From Maricaulis sp048270265 (GTDB lineage Bacteria > Pseudomonadota > Alphaproteobacteria > Caulobacterales > Maricaulaceae): a DNA stretch of 64,000 nucleotides. Shown here piece by piece: positions 8,114-16,767 of the stretch. Made by a program: the position numbers and the translations under genes. Position 1 is the stretch's first letter; each line of letters opens with the position of its first letter. Location: NCBI RefSeq assembly GCF_048270265.1, contig NZ_JBLWTD010000015.1, forward strand, positions 1-64,000. Reading direction: 5' to 3'. The notes under the pieces are model-generated. The model did not search any database, had not been told where the DNA came from, and worked only from the letters and a program-made list of their open reading frames with translations.

Positions 8114-9046
8114 TCAGACGCAGGCTTCGCTGATCGCGGCGATATGTCTGTCGTCCGTGCCGCAGCAACCGCCAAGCAAGGTCAGGCCGGGATGTTTGGC
8201 GCGCAGATCGCGGTAGAGCGCGGCCAGTTTGAGCGCATCGCCGGGATCGAGTTCGGTTGAATTGTCCAGTTCCGCATGGCTCTTGCGCGAGGCATTGGCG
8301 CGCAGCCCGGTGATGCGCCGCGTCCAGGCTTCGCCGCCGTCGAGGATGTCGCGGAAATGGTCCGGATGGGCGCAATTGATCATGAAGCTCTCGGCTGCCG
8401 CGCCGGTCGCCGCATCCACCGCCTCTATGGCCTCCCCGAGCGACTGGCCGCCGGGCAGACGCCCGTCGGTTTCCGTGGTGAAGCTGATCATGCAGGGCAG
8501 GCCGGCCGCCTGTGCGGCGCGGACAATTCCGATCGCTTCGCTGGAATGGGTGACAGTCATGGCGGCAGCGCCATCGGCGCCGGCGGCCACGAAACTGGCG
8601 ATCTGGGCGGTGTGATAGGCCTCGGCCTCATCGGCACTCATCACGGTGTCGGGATGGTAGGCATCAAAGCGCGGCCCGATACTGCCCTGGACCGGCATCG
8701 GGCTGGAGGGGGTCTCATGCGTGTCACGCATGGCCTGCATGAAGCCGATCGCTTCGCGATTGATGTGGTCGAGGCCGATTGCATCATAGCCCAGCTTCGC
8801 GCCCCAGTCGGCATTGGCGCGCCAGGTCGGGGCTCCAAGGATGAAGCCGAGCCGGTGCTTGAGCGCGATGGCGATATGGCGCTCCCAGTAGTCGGTCAGC
8901 CGGGCGCGGCCTGCGGCGGTCTCGAGCAGGGGGAAGGCGGCGAATTCCGGCAGGTCGAGGCCGCAATCGAACACCAGCCAGGTTTCCAGCCCGCTATCGG
9001 TGAGACGGATCTTGCTGCCGGGACGGGCAGGGCCGGGCTGTTCCAT
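8114..9046 (-). CDS. Homocysteine S-methyltransferase family protein
   Basis: 310-residue cytosolic enzyme of the homocysteine S-methyltransferase (Pfam S-methyl_trans) family, which moves a methyl group to homocysteine or a related thiol using a zinc-bound Cys set. Visible landmarks are LTDSGLET near the N-terminus, VQGSIGPR, MINCAHP carrying the first metal Cys, and LLGGCCGT near residue 295 carrying the other two. The methyl donor cannot be read from sequence; it could be S-methylmethionine or betaine-like. It lies 26 bases downstream of the zinc peptidase gene on the same strand and may be cotranscribed with it, without an obvious functional link. Confidence 0.85.
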   Translation of the reverse strand: MEQPGPARPGSKIRLTDSGLETWLVFDCGLDLPEFAAFPLLETAAGRARLTDYWERHIAIALKHRLGFILGAPTWRANADWGAKLGYDAIGLDHINREAIGFMQAMRDTHETPSSPMPVQGSIGPRFDAYHPDTVMSADEAEAYHTAQIASFVAAGADGAAAMTVTHSSEAIGIVRAAQAAGLPCMISFTTETDGRLPGGQSLGEAIEAVDAATGAAAESFMINCAHPDHFRDILDGGEAWTRRITGLRANASRKSHAELDNSTELDPGDALKLAALYRDLRAKHPGLTLLGGCCGTDDRHIAAISEACV

Positions 9047-9072
9047 ATCCGCAGCCTCCGCAGGTGTGATGA

Positions 9073-9981
9073 TCAGAGCTGCGCCGCGGAGAAGGTGTCG
9101 CAGGACGAGACTTCGGGATTGTCGAAGCCGCGCATGAACCAGCGCTGGCGCTGGGCGGCGGAGCCGTGGGTGAAGCTGTCGGGCACGACGCTGCGGCCGG
9201 CGCGGCGCTGGATGGTGTCGTCGCCGACGGCTGCGGCGGCGGCCATGCCTTCATCGATATCGCCGGGTTCCAGCAGGTTGAAGCGCTGATCCGCGCGCGC
9301 CGCCCACAGGCCGGCAAAGCAATCGGCCATCAGCTCGACGCGCACCTGCATCAGATTGGCCGCAGCCCCGCCGCCGCGCCGGCCTTCGGCGTCAGCACGG
9401 TCGAGAATGCCGAGCAGGTTTTCGACATGATGGCCGACCTCGTGGGCGAGCACATAGGCCTGGGCGAAGTCGCCATTGCCGGCACCCATTTGCGCCAGCT
9501 CGTCATAGAAGCGGACATCGATATAGACGCGCTCGTCGGCGGGGCAATAGAACGGCCCCATCGCCGCCTGGGCAAAGCCGCAGGCTGAGGAGACGGCGTC
9601 GGAGAAGAGCACGAGTTTCGGTTCGCGATATTGCTGGCCGGCCTCGGCGAAGACGGCCGTCCAGACCTCCTCGGTATCGGCGAGCATGACGGCGGCAAAG
9701 CGCGCTGCCTCTTCCGTGCCGGCGGGAATTTCGCCTTCGATCGTGGCCGGCTCGGACGGGCCGCCGGTGAGATTGTTGAGCGCGGTATCCACGCCGCCGC
9801 TGAACAGGCCGATACCGCCAACAACGATGACCGCGAGGACGACACCCTTCCAGCCGAAAATGCGCAGCAGGAGCGGCAGGAGGGCCAGCAGCCCGCCGCC
9901 ACCGCCACCACCGCCGCTATAGCGGGTGCCGCGCTGGTCGATCACATTGCGGCTTTCACGCCGTCCGCGCCACTGAACCAT
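9073..9981 (-). CDS. Neutral zinc metallopeptidase, YpfJ family
   Basis: Membrane-anchored metalloprotease of the putative neutral zinc metallopeptidase (YpfJ/DUF2342-like) family, 302 aa. It has a basic N-terminus, an eight-Gly run at residues 23-30, one membrane segment at about 41-60, then a periplasmic catalytic domain. HEVGHH at 180-185 is the HExxH zinc site, and VELMADCFAGLWA supplies the downstream Glu. Conserved Cys appear in SSACGFAQAAMGPFYC. The ATG at 9981 is preferred over upstream frame extensions because AGGAGA precedes it and the product then starts MVQWRGRRES, typical of the family. Substrates are unknown. Confidence 0.88.
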   Translation of the reverse strand: MVQWRGRRESRNVIDQRGTRYSGGGGGGGGLLALLPLLLRIFGWKGVVLAVIVVGGIGLFSGGVDTALNNLTGGPSEPATIEGEIPAGTEEAARFAAVMLADTEEVWTAVFAEAGQQYREPKLVLFSDAVSSACGFAQAAMGPFYCPADERVYIDVRFYDELAQMGAGNGDFAQAYVLAHEVGHHVENLLGILDRADAEGRRGGGAAANLMQVRVELMADCFAGLWAARADQRFNLLEPGDIDEGMAAAAAVGDDTIQRRAGRSVVPDSFTHGSAAQRQRWFMRGFDNPEVSSCDTFSAAQL

Positions 9982-10219
9982 GGGGCTGTCTCCTGAAACC
10001 TGGCCTGGCCGCTTGCGGCAGCCCTGTGCTGTCCATCCGGCACCGGCAGGATAGGCGAGAAGCAGCGGCACGCACAGACCCGGTTTCACTGCCCGCCGGC
10101 GGGCGTGTTTGTCCTCGCCTGTCCCGGACGGGGTTATGCTGGTGCACGTGTCGGGCGAGCCCCTGTACCCGGGACGCGAAGCAGTTGTATAAGAACCCTA
10201 ATTGTTCTGGGGAGGGCAC

Positions 10220-11227
10220 ATGACGGATCAAATTATCGCGCGCGGGCGCACGAACGCCCGGGTCAATGTCCGGATGGGCGCGCCAGCCCTGTCGGCGCCG
10301 ATCCGCGAGATACTGGACGCGGGCACCGAAATATTCATCACGGCGACGGTGAGCGGCCAGGATATTGGCGGCAATGACCAATGGTATGCCTGTCGCGGCA
10401 ATGTCTTTGTCTGGAGCGGCGCCTGTGAGGACTATCGCGACGAACCGGCGCCGCCCGGCGATGACGAGGACGAGATAGAACGTCCGCCCCGCTTTGAACT
10501 CGGTGAGGTGATGCAGCCGGAATTCGAGACCCTGCCCGGTGTGTTCCACAAGGTGCGCGGCTATCGGCCCGAGGGTCTGGAAGGGCTGATCGTGCACTTC
10601 GACGCGGCGCGAACCCTGCCCGACAGTGATCGCTCGACCACTGCCGTGATGCGGTATGCCGCCGAGCAGGGCTATCATTATGGCGGGATCAGCCGTTCCG
10701 GCCGTATCTTCCTGCCCCAGGGCTTCAGCTGGGAAGGCTGGGGGTATCATGCCGGCGCCAGCGAATGCCCGGTTACCGGCCGCAAGGGCGTCTCGCAATA
10801 TTATGTCGGCTTCGAGCTCAATAATCCCGGCATGTTGTACCCGGCGCGCCAGACCGGTGTCTTCTGCCCCTGGTTCAATGCCGAGCGCGATGATCATGGC
10901 CGCGTCGTGCTCGATGATGACGGGCGCTGCACGCGCCTGGACGAAAACGGCGAGTGGTATCGCGACTATGAGGTGCGGCTGTGCGAGGGCGGCAATATCA
11001 GCAAGGGTTGGTATCTGCCCTATAGCGCCGAGCAATTCGCATCACTGACCCGGATCTGCATCTGGCTGTCGCGCCGCTTTCCCGAGAGTTTCAGCCTGGA
11101 ACGGGTGTTCGGTCATGACGAGGTTTCGCCGGGCCGCAAATCCGATCCGGGCGGTGCGATGGGTACGCCGACCGAGTTGATGACCATGGCCGAGTTTCGC
11201 GCCTGGCTCGTGCAACTGGCGCGCTAG
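10220..11227 (+). CDS. N-acetylmuramoyl-L-alanine amidase-like protein with SH3-like N-terminus
   Basis: 335-residue two-part protein. Residues about 10-75 look like an SH3-type domain (INxRxGP-style start, then QWYACRGNVFVWSGAC). Residues about 115-335 resemble an amidase_2/PGRP domain: LIVHFDAART, GWGYHAGASE and VFGHDEVSPGRKSDPG supply His, His and the C-terminal His/Lys/Asp set for zinc and catalysis. Such enzymes cut the MurNAc-L-Ala bond of peptidoglycan. No signal peptide or membrane segment is visible, which is odd for a cell-wall enzyme. GGGGAGGG just upstream fixes the ATG at 10220. It could serve cytosolic muropeptide recycling or act after lysis. Confidence 0.75.
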   Translation: MTDQIIARGRTNARVNVRMGAPALSAPIREILDAGTEIFITATVSGQDIGGNDQWYACRGNVFVWSGACEDYRDEPAPPGDDEDEIERPPRFELGEVMQPEFETLPGVFHKVRGYRPEGLEGLIVHFDAARTLPDSDRSTTAVMRYAAEQGYHYGGISRSGRIFLPQGFSWEGWGYHAGASECPVTGRKGVSQYYVGFELNNPGMLYPARQTGVFCPWFNAERDDHGRVVLDDDGRCTRLDENGEWYRDYEVRLCEGGNISKGWYLPYSAEQFASLTRICIWLSRRFPESFSLERVFGHDEVSPGRKSDPGGAMGTPTELMTMAEFRAWLVQLAR

Positions 11228-11285
11228 AGGCTCCGTTAACCGGTTTGTGGCAAGCTTGAGCCCTGTTTGCCTGTAGAGGTGAGGC

Positions 11286-11687
11286 ATGAGCAAGTCCGTG
11301 ACGTCGAGTTTCAGACGCGTTTCCGACCATTTCGAACCCGATCTGGTCCAGGACCCGGCCGAGCAGCGCAAGCTGCGCGGTCATCTCGAACAGATCGATT
11401 ACACGGTCTCCGCTGCCAATCAGGCCGTGATCCAGAAGGAAATCCATCACGTCTCGATTGAGGATTTCCGCAATCTCGCCCTGACCGCTGCCAAGGCGCG
11501 CACAGCCTGGGTAAGCACCGCAGTCGAGCTCGCCAGGACCCACAGGGATCTCGAGCCGACCGAACTGGCCCGGCTGTCGCATCTGCGCGGCGTCTATGAT
11601 GAATTGTCGGAAGCCTATGAAGCCATGCGCCGCATGGTCGAGCGCGGTTACCTGACCTATCACAAGGGCCTGCCCGCCAAGAGCTGA
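11286..11687 (+). CDS. Hypothetical helical protein, 133 aa
   Basis: Predicted cytosolic all-helical protein of unknown function, with no signal peptide or membrane segment. It is rich in Ala, Glu and Arg and contains heptad-like stretches (FRNLALTAAKARTAWVSTAV, LSHLRGVYDELSEAYEAMRR). The C-terminus is basic (YHKGLPAKS). aggtgaggc precedes the ATG at 11286. It lies between the amidase and the ECF sigma gene on the same strand, separated from the latter by 96 bases. I do not recognise the family. Confidence 0.6.
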   Translation: MSKSVTSSFRRVSDHFEPDLVQDPAEQRKLRGHLEQIDYTVSAANQAVIQKEIHHVSIEDFRNLALTAAKARTAWVSTAVELARTHRDLEPTELARLSHLRGVYDELSEAYEAMRRMVERGYLTYHKGLPAKS

Positions 11688-11783
11688 ATGATCCGCACAA
11701 CGGATTGAACCCTTTTCGCCACGCCGCACACCTATAGTCTGAACGGGGCCGTCTGAGGCCCGACGGACGGGGTGGCAGGGCGG

Positions 11784-12377
11784 ATGCAACGCGACAGCAA
11801 ACGGGTTCTTGGCGAGTATCTTGTCATCGCGGCACAAACCGGCGACCGCAAGGCCTGTGATCAACTGGCGCAGCTCTGGCAGCCCGCCCTGCTGCGTCAC
11901 GCTCTGCGCCTGACCGGTGATGGCGAGCTGGCCCGCGACACCCTGCAGGACGCCTGGATCGATATCTTTCGCGGCCTGGATGGCCTCGCCGACGCCGCCG
12001 CCTTTCCCGCCTGGGCCTATCGTATCGTCACCCGCAAGAGTGCGCGCAGCATTCGCGGTCTGCAGCGCCGGCGCCAGACCAGCGCCGCGCTCGCAGCGGA
12101 GCCGGCAAGAGAGAATCCCGGCGAACGGGATGCGCAAAGCGCCGCCGATCGCGGGCCTCTCGCCCGTGCCCTGGCCGCCCTGCCGCATGAGCAGCGTACG
12201 GTGATGGCGCTTTTCCATATCGACGCCTTCACGGTCGCGGAGATTTCCGTCGCCCTCGGCGTCCCGGTGGGCACGATCAAGACCCGCCTCATGCATGCCC
12301 GCCGCAAGATGCGTGCGGCGCTGGAAATGCCCGATACCCCAACACCCAACCCAGGAGGTCGTGATGACCGGAAGTGA
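11784..12377 (+). CDS. ECF-type RNA polymerase sigma factor
   Basis: Group IV sigma-70 factor, 197 aa, that should direct RNA polymerase to a small regulon. Region 2 lies in the first third (LARDTLQDAWIDIFRGL, then AFPAWAYRIVTRKS). Region 4 is near the C-terminus (LPHEQRTVMALFHIDAFTVAEISVALGVPVGTIKTRL, seen in parts), a full helix-turn-helix. A GTG at 11772 is an alternative start. The reading frame overlaps the next gene (DUF6768-like) by 14 bases, so translation is coupled; in such pairs the small membrane partner is a natural candidate to control the sigma factor. The inducing signal is unknown. Confidence 0.88.
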   Translation: MQRDSKRVLGEYLVIAAQTGDRKACDQLAQLWQPALLRHALRLTGDGELARDTLQDAWIDIFRGLDGLADAAAFPAWAYRIVTRKSARSIRGLQRRRQTSAALAAEPARENPGERDAQSAADRGPLARALAALPHEQRTVMALFHIDAFTVAEISVALGVPVGTIKTRLMHARRKMRAALEMPDTPTPNPGGRDDRK

Positions 12378-12753
12378 CAAGGATCTCGATGCCATGATTG
12401 CCGAGGCGCTCGATGCCGAGGACCGGCAATTGCTGGAGCAGTTCGGCGAGGAGCCAGGCTATTTTTCCCAGGCCATCAGCCTGTTTGGCGGCCGGCTCGG
12501 CTGGGTGGTGTGGGTGACCTATGTCGTCAATATTGCCGCTGCCGGACTGGCGATCTGGGCCGGCTGGCATGTGGTCACGGCTACCGATCCGCTGATGGCG
12601 ATCCGCTGGGGCGTCGCCACACTGGCAGCCCTGCAGGTCGGCCTCTTCATGAAAGGGTTCATGGGGCAGCAATTGCTGAACAACCGGGTGATCCGGGAAG
12701 TGAAGCGGCTGGAGTTGCAGCTGGTCCGCAGCCAGGCCCGCCACGGGGGCTAG
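12364..12753 (+). CDS. DUF6768-like small membrane protein, ECF sigma partner
   Basis: 129-residue inner-membrane protein. A cytosolic N-terminus of ~45 residues (DLDAMIAEALDAEDRQLLEQ, then EEPGYFSQAISLFGGR) leads to two membrane segments at about 46-68 and 75-95, then a helical cytosolic tail with REVKRLELQLVRSQ. This matches proteins I know as DUF6768, usually encoded directly after an ECF sigma gene; the family name is from memory. AGGAGG lies 5 bases upstream of the ATG, inside the sigma gene. It lacks the HxxxCxxC zinc motif of classical ZAS anti-sigma factors. A role as anti-sigma or effector is inference. Confidence 0.7.
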   Translation: MTGSDKDLDAMIAEALDAEDRQLLEQFGEEPGYFSQAISLFGGRLGWVVWVTYVVNIAAAGLAIWAGWHVVTATDPLMAIRWGVATLAALQVGLFMKGFMGQQLLNNRVIREVKRLELQLVRSQARHGG

Positions 12754-12825
12754 ACCAGACAGCTGTTGGCAGACGGGTGTGTTTGCGGCAAGACAGGCCA
12801 GACACACCTTCGCCGGAGATAATCG

Positions 12826-13677
12826 ATGCGCCCGAACCCGTTTTTCCGACTGCTTGGCCTCGCTGCCGCTACCGTCGCCCTGGCGGCCTGCCAGCCCGAG
12901 CCGGCACCCGAGCCGGGGACGCAGACCCCGATCATCATCGGCCATGAGATCGTGCTCGACTCCGCCATTTATGGCGGGCCGCGTACCATCACCGTCTCGC
13001 TGCCCGCGAGTTATGGCGACGGCAATCGCCGCTATCCGGTGCTCTATCTCGTCGATGGCGGCGCGCAGCAGGACTTTGTCCCCATGGCCGGCATGTCGGC
13101 ACTGGGCAGCCTGTCGATGCAATACCGCGAATTCATCCTGGTCGGGGTGCAGACCGATAATCGCTATGTCGAGCTCACCGCGCCTTCAGACCTGGCCGAG
13201 GATCTGCGCTGGTTGCCGGACAATGGCGGTGCCGCCGATTACCGCAGCCACATGCTCGATGAGGTCAGGCCCTGGATCGAAGAGCGCTATCGCACCTCCG
13301 GCGAGAACGCGATCATCGGTGAGAGCCTGGCGGGCCTCTTCATCACCGAGACCTTCCTGCGCGCGCCGACCAGTTTCGATCATTATATCGCCGTCAGCCC
13401 CTCGCTCTGGTGGCGCGCCGAAGGCCTGAGCCATGAGGCGGCCGACCTGCTCGCGGCGGGCGAGTTCGGCGGCCATTCGCTCTTCCTGACCATCGCCGAT
13501 GAAGGCGAAGACATGCAGACGAGCATGGACCGCCTGGTTGCCGCGCTTGAAGCCGGTGCGCCGGACGATCTCACCTGGTGGTATCAGCCGATGCATGACG
13601 AGCACCACAACACCATCTACAATCCGGCGACACTGCAGGCCCTGCGGCTGGTCTTCGCGCCGGAGGAGGGCGAATAA
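12826..13677 (+). CDS. Lipoprotein esterase, alpha/beta-hydrolase (esterase D type)
   Basis: Predicted exported lipoprotein hydrolase, 283 aa, of the putative esterase family (esterase D/IroE-like). The lipobox ALAAC ends at Cys22. The fold starts with RTITVSLPASY and RYPVLYLVDGG. GESLAG around Ser167 is the nucleophile elbow, and HDEHHNTIYN near residues 257-266 supplies the His; an Asp/Glu lies in the strand between (LTIADEGE). Family members cut trilactone siderophores, glutathione thioesters or acyl esters; the substrate is not readable here. It lies 72 bases after the sigma/DUF6768 pair on the same strand and could belong to that transcript. Confidence 0.82.
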   Translation: MRPNPFFRLLGLAAATVALAACQPEPAPEPGTQTPIIIGHEIVLDSAIYGGPRTITVSLPASYGDGNRRYPVLYLVDGGAQQDFVPMAGMSALGSLSMQYREFILVGVQTDNRYVELTAPSDLAEDLRWLPDNGGAADYRSHMLDEVRPWIEERYRTSGENAIIGESLAGLFITETFLRAPTSFDHYIAVSPSLWWRAEGLSHEAADLLAAGEFGGHSLFLTIADEGEDMQTSMDRLVAALEAGAPDDLTWWYQPMHDEHHNTIYNPATLQALRLVFAPEEGE

Positions 13678-13801
13678 TTCGCGCATTTCATCGGTGAATA
13701 CCCGCCATGCGCGGCAATATGCCCATCAATGGCGGTCACAGGGTTGTGATACACTCGCAATTGCAAATCCGGCTTCCTAAATAGGGTTCGGACAGGGAAA
13801 T

Positions 13802-13827
13802 GGCGCCTTGCACAAGGGCGCCGTTTT
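13802..13827 (+). promoter_or_regulatory. Hairpin plus T-run in the rpoH leader
   Basis: A GC-rich stem (13802-13810 with 13813-13822, one bulged G) is followed by gttttccc and lies about 20 bases upstream of the rpoH ribosome site. It may end transcription from the esterase gene, act as an attenuator, or be part of a folded rpoH 5' leader. Sequence alone cannot choose. Confidence 0.45.
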
Positions 13828-13849
13828 CCCAGCAGGGATAGGGAAAATC

Positions 13850-14743
13850 ATGGCCAATGCACTGTCAATCTCGCTGTCTCCCGAACAGGGACTGTCGCGC
13901 TATCTCTCCGAGATTCGCCGCTTTCCCATGCTCGAGAAGGATGAGGAATTCATGCTCGGCAAGCGCTGGCGCGAGCATCAGGATGCCGAAGCGGCGGAAA
14001 AGCTCGTCACCTCGCATCTGCGCCTGGTGGCCAAGATCGCCATGGGCTATCGCGGCTATGGCCTGCCGATCGCCGAAGTGATTTCCGAAGGCAATGTTGG
14101 CCTGATGCAGGCCGTCAAGAAATTCGACCCGGAAAAGGGTTTCCGCCTCGCCACCTATGCGATGTGGTGGATCCGCGCCTCGATCCAGGAATATGTCCTG
14201 CGTTCCTGGTCGCTGGTGAAGATGGGCACGACCGCGGCCCAGAAAAAGCTGTTTTTCAACCTGCGCCGGATGAAAAGCCAGATGCAGGCGATCGACGAGA
14301 ATGATCTCAAGCCGGAACAGGCCCAGGCGATCGCGACCAAGCTCGGCGTCACCACCGATGAGGTGATGTCGATGAATGGTCGCATGGCCGGCGGTGATGC
14401 CTCGCTCAACGCGCCGCTGCGCGGCACCGAGGGCGAGGGCCAGTGGCAGGACTGGCTGGCCGACGACAATGCCGAAAGCCAGGAAGACGAGCTGGTCGAG
14501 AGCGATGAGTTCGACACCCGCATGCAATTGCTGCAATCGGCGATGGGCGAGCTCAATGAGCGCGAACAGCATATCCTGCAGAAACGCCGCCTGTCGGAAG
14601 AGCCGGAAACCCTGGAAGAACTGGCCGCGCATTTCGGCGTCAGCCGCGAGCGCATCCGCCAGATCGAGGTTCGCGCCTTCGAAAAGCTTCAGAAGGCGAT
14701 GAAGGAAATGGCGGCCGAACAGGGCCTGATGGCCGACGCCTGA
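13850..14743 (+). CDS. rpoH: RNA polymerase sigma-32 factor (heat shock)
   Basis: Heat-shock sigma factor, 297 aa, normal length for RpoH. It starts with the helix LSRYLSEIRRFPML. Region 2 has LVTSHLRLVAKIAMGYRGYG, ISEGNVGLMQAVKKFDP and FRLATYAMWWIRASIQEY. The RpoH-box QKKLFFNLRRM follows, which separates RpoH from RpoD. Region 4 near the C-terminus has LAAHFGVSRERIRQIEVRAF. It should drive groESL in this window, whose promoter has an RpoH-like CTTG and CTTATCT. A GC hairpin with a T-run lies in the leader. agcaggga precedes the ATG at 13850; the upstream frame start at 13808 lies in that hairpin and is unlikely. Confidence 0.96.
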   Translation: MANALSISLSPEQGLSRYLSEIRRFPMLEKDEEFMLGKRWREHQDAEAAEKLVTSHLRLVAKIAMGYRGYGLPIAEVISEGNVGLMQAVKKFDPEKGFRLATYAMWWIRASIQEYVLRSWSLVKMGTTAAQKKLFFNLRRMKSQMQAIDENDLKPEQAQAIATKLGVTTDEVMSMNGRMAGGDASLNAPLRGTEGEGQWQDWLADDNAESQEDELVESDEFDTRMQLLQSAMGELNEREQHILQKRRLSEEPETLEELAAHFGVSRERIRQIEVRAFEKLQKAMKEMAAEQGLMADA

Positions 14744-14761
14744 TCACACCCTTGCGAAACG

Positions 14762-14785
14762 GCGCCCGGCTTCAGGTCCGGGCGC
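14762..14785. terminator. Hairpin at convergent rpoH / yhhN ends
   Basis: An 8-bp perfect stem (14762-14769 with 14778-14785, gcgcccgg/ccgggcgc) lies just after the rpoH stop and over the stop of the opposing gene. No strong T-run follows on either side, so it is at best a weak bidirectional terminator. Confidence 0.4.
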
Positions 14786-15446
14786 TGTCTTCGGGATGGC
14801 TCAGTCCGAGGGCGATACAGGCCTGGCCGCCGAAATAGCAGACCCAGACTACCGGTCCCGCCCAGTCGAGCATGCCGGCAAACATGCGCCAGGCCAGCAC
14901 CGCGTCGGACACCAGGAATAGCAGCGCGCCAATGACGGCCAGCTTCGGTGCCCGGCCGATCAGGGCCAGCGCCACCATCAACAGGATAATCCCGTTGTAG
15001 ATGCTCGCCGCGATCCGCAGCTCGCCGAAATGGGGCTGCAGCGCCACCAGCATCGCCGCGCCGAACGCGATGATGACCGCCGTTGCCAGATAGCCCGGCA
15101 GGCCGCGATTGCCCTTGCGTCGCCACTGGTCGGCGAACAGGCCGATATAGATCAGATGCCCGATGCCGAAGGCGACAATCCCGAGCGCCTGCTGTGTCGG
15201 CTCCAGCGCCAGGAAGGCGTCACCGGCCGATCCGGCCAGCAGGCCGAGGCCCAGCCAGAGCCGGCCCTGTTTCAGGGCATAGACACCAAGCAGGACCACG
15301 CCGCCGGCCTTGATGAAGACATTGAGCGGATAAGGCGCGCCCAGTCCGAAATCATCGAGCAGATAGACCGCGCCCAGCACCAGGGCGGCGAGCAGGATCA
15401 GCCGCGATGTCTGGTCCCGGGCGATGGTGATCGGTGTGGCAGTCAT
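14772..15446 (-). CDS. YhhN family membrane protein (lysoplasmalogenase-like)
   Basis: Integral membrane protein, 224 aa, with seven or eight hydrophobic segments, of the YhhN/TMEM86 family. Eukaryotic members hydrolyse the vinyl-ether bond of lysoplasmalogen; the bacterial substrate is uncertain. Family marks are GLLAGSAGDAFLAL, FGIGHLIYIGLF, LFLVSDAVLAWRMF and VCYFGGQACIALGLSH, carrying the conserved Asp residues. It converges with rpoH; the GC-rich inverted repeat at 14762-14785 lies between and across the two gene ends. It is divergent from the esterase at 15511. Confidence 0.85.
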   Translation of the reverse strand: MTATPITIARDQTSRLILLAALVLGAVYLLDDFGLGAPYPLNVFIKAGGVVLLGVYALKQGRLWLGLGLLAGSAGDAFLALEPTQQALGIVAFGIGHLIYIGLFADQWRRKGNRGLPGYLATAVIIAFGAAMLVALQPHFGELRIAASIYNGIILLMVALALIGRAPKLAVIGALLFLVSDAVLAWRMFAGMLDWAGPVVWVCYFGGQACIALGLSHPEDSART

Positions 15447-15510
15447 GGTCTTCCCCCCTGATTGCGTGGCAGGCTAGACTGGCAGCGAGGACCGGCAAAG
15501 GGGTAAATTC

Positions 15511-16767
15511 ATGACGGGAATGCCGGTTTTGCTCGCCCTGGTGCTGGCCACGGCCGCGATGGATGACGCGCCGGCTCCGGACGCCGCTGTCAGCCTCGCG
15601 GAAATCGAAACCCTGTTGAGCCAGCAGCCCGGTGCCGTCGAACTGGCCTGGACCCGGTTGAGCCACCATGGTCTGCCGCGCATCGAGCCGATCGCCGGGG
15701 ATAACGGGCGATCGCGGGTTACCTTTCTTTACAAGGCCGGCAGCGAGGTCACCGATGTGCGGCTCAACAGCGTCATCAATGCCGTGCGTGTCGACTGGCC
15801 GGTCGAGGATTTCAATCGCGATTTTGCCCTGCCGATGCAGCGCATTGCCGGCAGTCCGATCTGGCGTCTGACGCTTGATGTGCCGCGCGATGTCCAGGCC
15901 AGTTACAGTTTTCTCGTCACCGGGCCACGCGGCACCCGGCGCGTCAGCGATCCACGCAATTCGCGGCGCTTGCGCGGCGGTGCTGCCGAGGCGTTGCTGA
16001 CCCTTGATCGCGCCGGCGATCTGTCGCCGCTGTTACCGGTGCCGCCATACCGCCTGCCGGAGGGGCAGATGCGGCAGATCGAGAGCGAGGCACTGGCCCG
16101 GCCGGTCATGCTGGACATCCACCCCGCTGCCACCGGCGATGCCGATGCGCCGGTCCTGATCCTCTATGACGCCTTCAATTGGGGTGAGCGGGCCCCGGCC
16201 TGGGAGATCGTGCACAATCTCGCCGAGACCGGGCGCATCCCGCCCATGCATGTTGTGCTGATCGACCAGCTCGACCCGGCCAGCGAACACAGCCGCTATG
16301 CCGACCAGACCGCCTTCATTGCCGACGAGCTCCTGCCCTGGCTGCGTGCTGAATTCGGCTGGCGCCTGGCGCGCGAGGATGTGCTGCTCGGCGGGGCCTC
16401 GCGGCGCGGGCTGTCGGCGGCCATCACCGGGCTGACACGGCCCGAGGCGATCGGGACGGTCGTGTCACTGTCGGGCTCATTCTATTGGGCACCACCGGAT
16501 GAAGCGCCTGAATGGCTGGCGCGTCAGCTGGGCGAAGCACCGGCCGGGGCCCCGCGCTTCCAGCTTGCCGCCGGTTCACTGGAATATGTCGTCACTTCGA
16601 CCAATCAGGGTCATGTGATGCTCGAGACCAATCGCAACATGGCCCAAGCGCTCACCGCCGCCGGCTATGAGACCCGTATGCGGATCTATCCCGGCGGCCA
16701 TGATATCGCGGCCTGGCGGCTGGCGCTGGCGGACAGTCTGCAGGCGCTTTACGGACCTGCGGACTGA
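15511..16767 (+). CDS. Enterochelin esterase-like hydrolase
   Basis: 418-residue predicted exported hydrolase related to Fes-type enterochelin esterases. A short signal peptide (MTGMPVLLALVLATAAMDDA) precedes an N-terminal domain, residues about 45-165, with the Fes-like beta-sandwich pattern (VTFLYKAGSEVTDVRLN, WRLTLDVPRDVQASYSFLV). The alpha/beta-hydrolase part follows: LILYDAFNWGER, LLGGASRRGLSAA with the nucleophile Ser, and YPGGHDIAAWR with the catalytic His. Family enzymes open ferric trilactone siderophores in the cytosol; export here suggests another ester substrate. It abuts the protease gene on the other strand with no gap. Confidence 0.78.
   Translation: MTGMPVLLALVLATAAMDDAPAPDAAVSLAEIETLLSQQPGAVELAWTRLSHHGLPRIEPIAGDNGRSRVTFLYKAGSEVTDVRLNSVINAVRVDWPVEDFNRDFALPMQRIAGSPIWRLTLDVPRDVQASYSFLVTGPRGTRRVSDPRNSRRLRGGAAEALLTLDRAGDLSPLLPVPPYRLPEGQMRQIESEALARPVMLDIHPAATGDADAPVLILYDAFNWGERAPAWEIVHNLAETGRIPPMHVVLIDQLDPASEHSRYADQTAFIADELLPWLRAEFGWRLAREDVLLGGASRRGLSAAITGLTRPEAIGTVVSLSGSFYWAPPDEAPEWLARQLGEAPAGAPRFQLAAGSLEYVVTSTNQGHVMLETNRNMAQALTAAGYETRMRIYPGGHDIAAWRLALADSLQALYGPAD

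Noticed and set aside
11091..12395. 434-codon open frame on the minus strand
   Set aside because: It spans three plus-strand genes with clear family motifs or ribosome sites, so it is a shadow.
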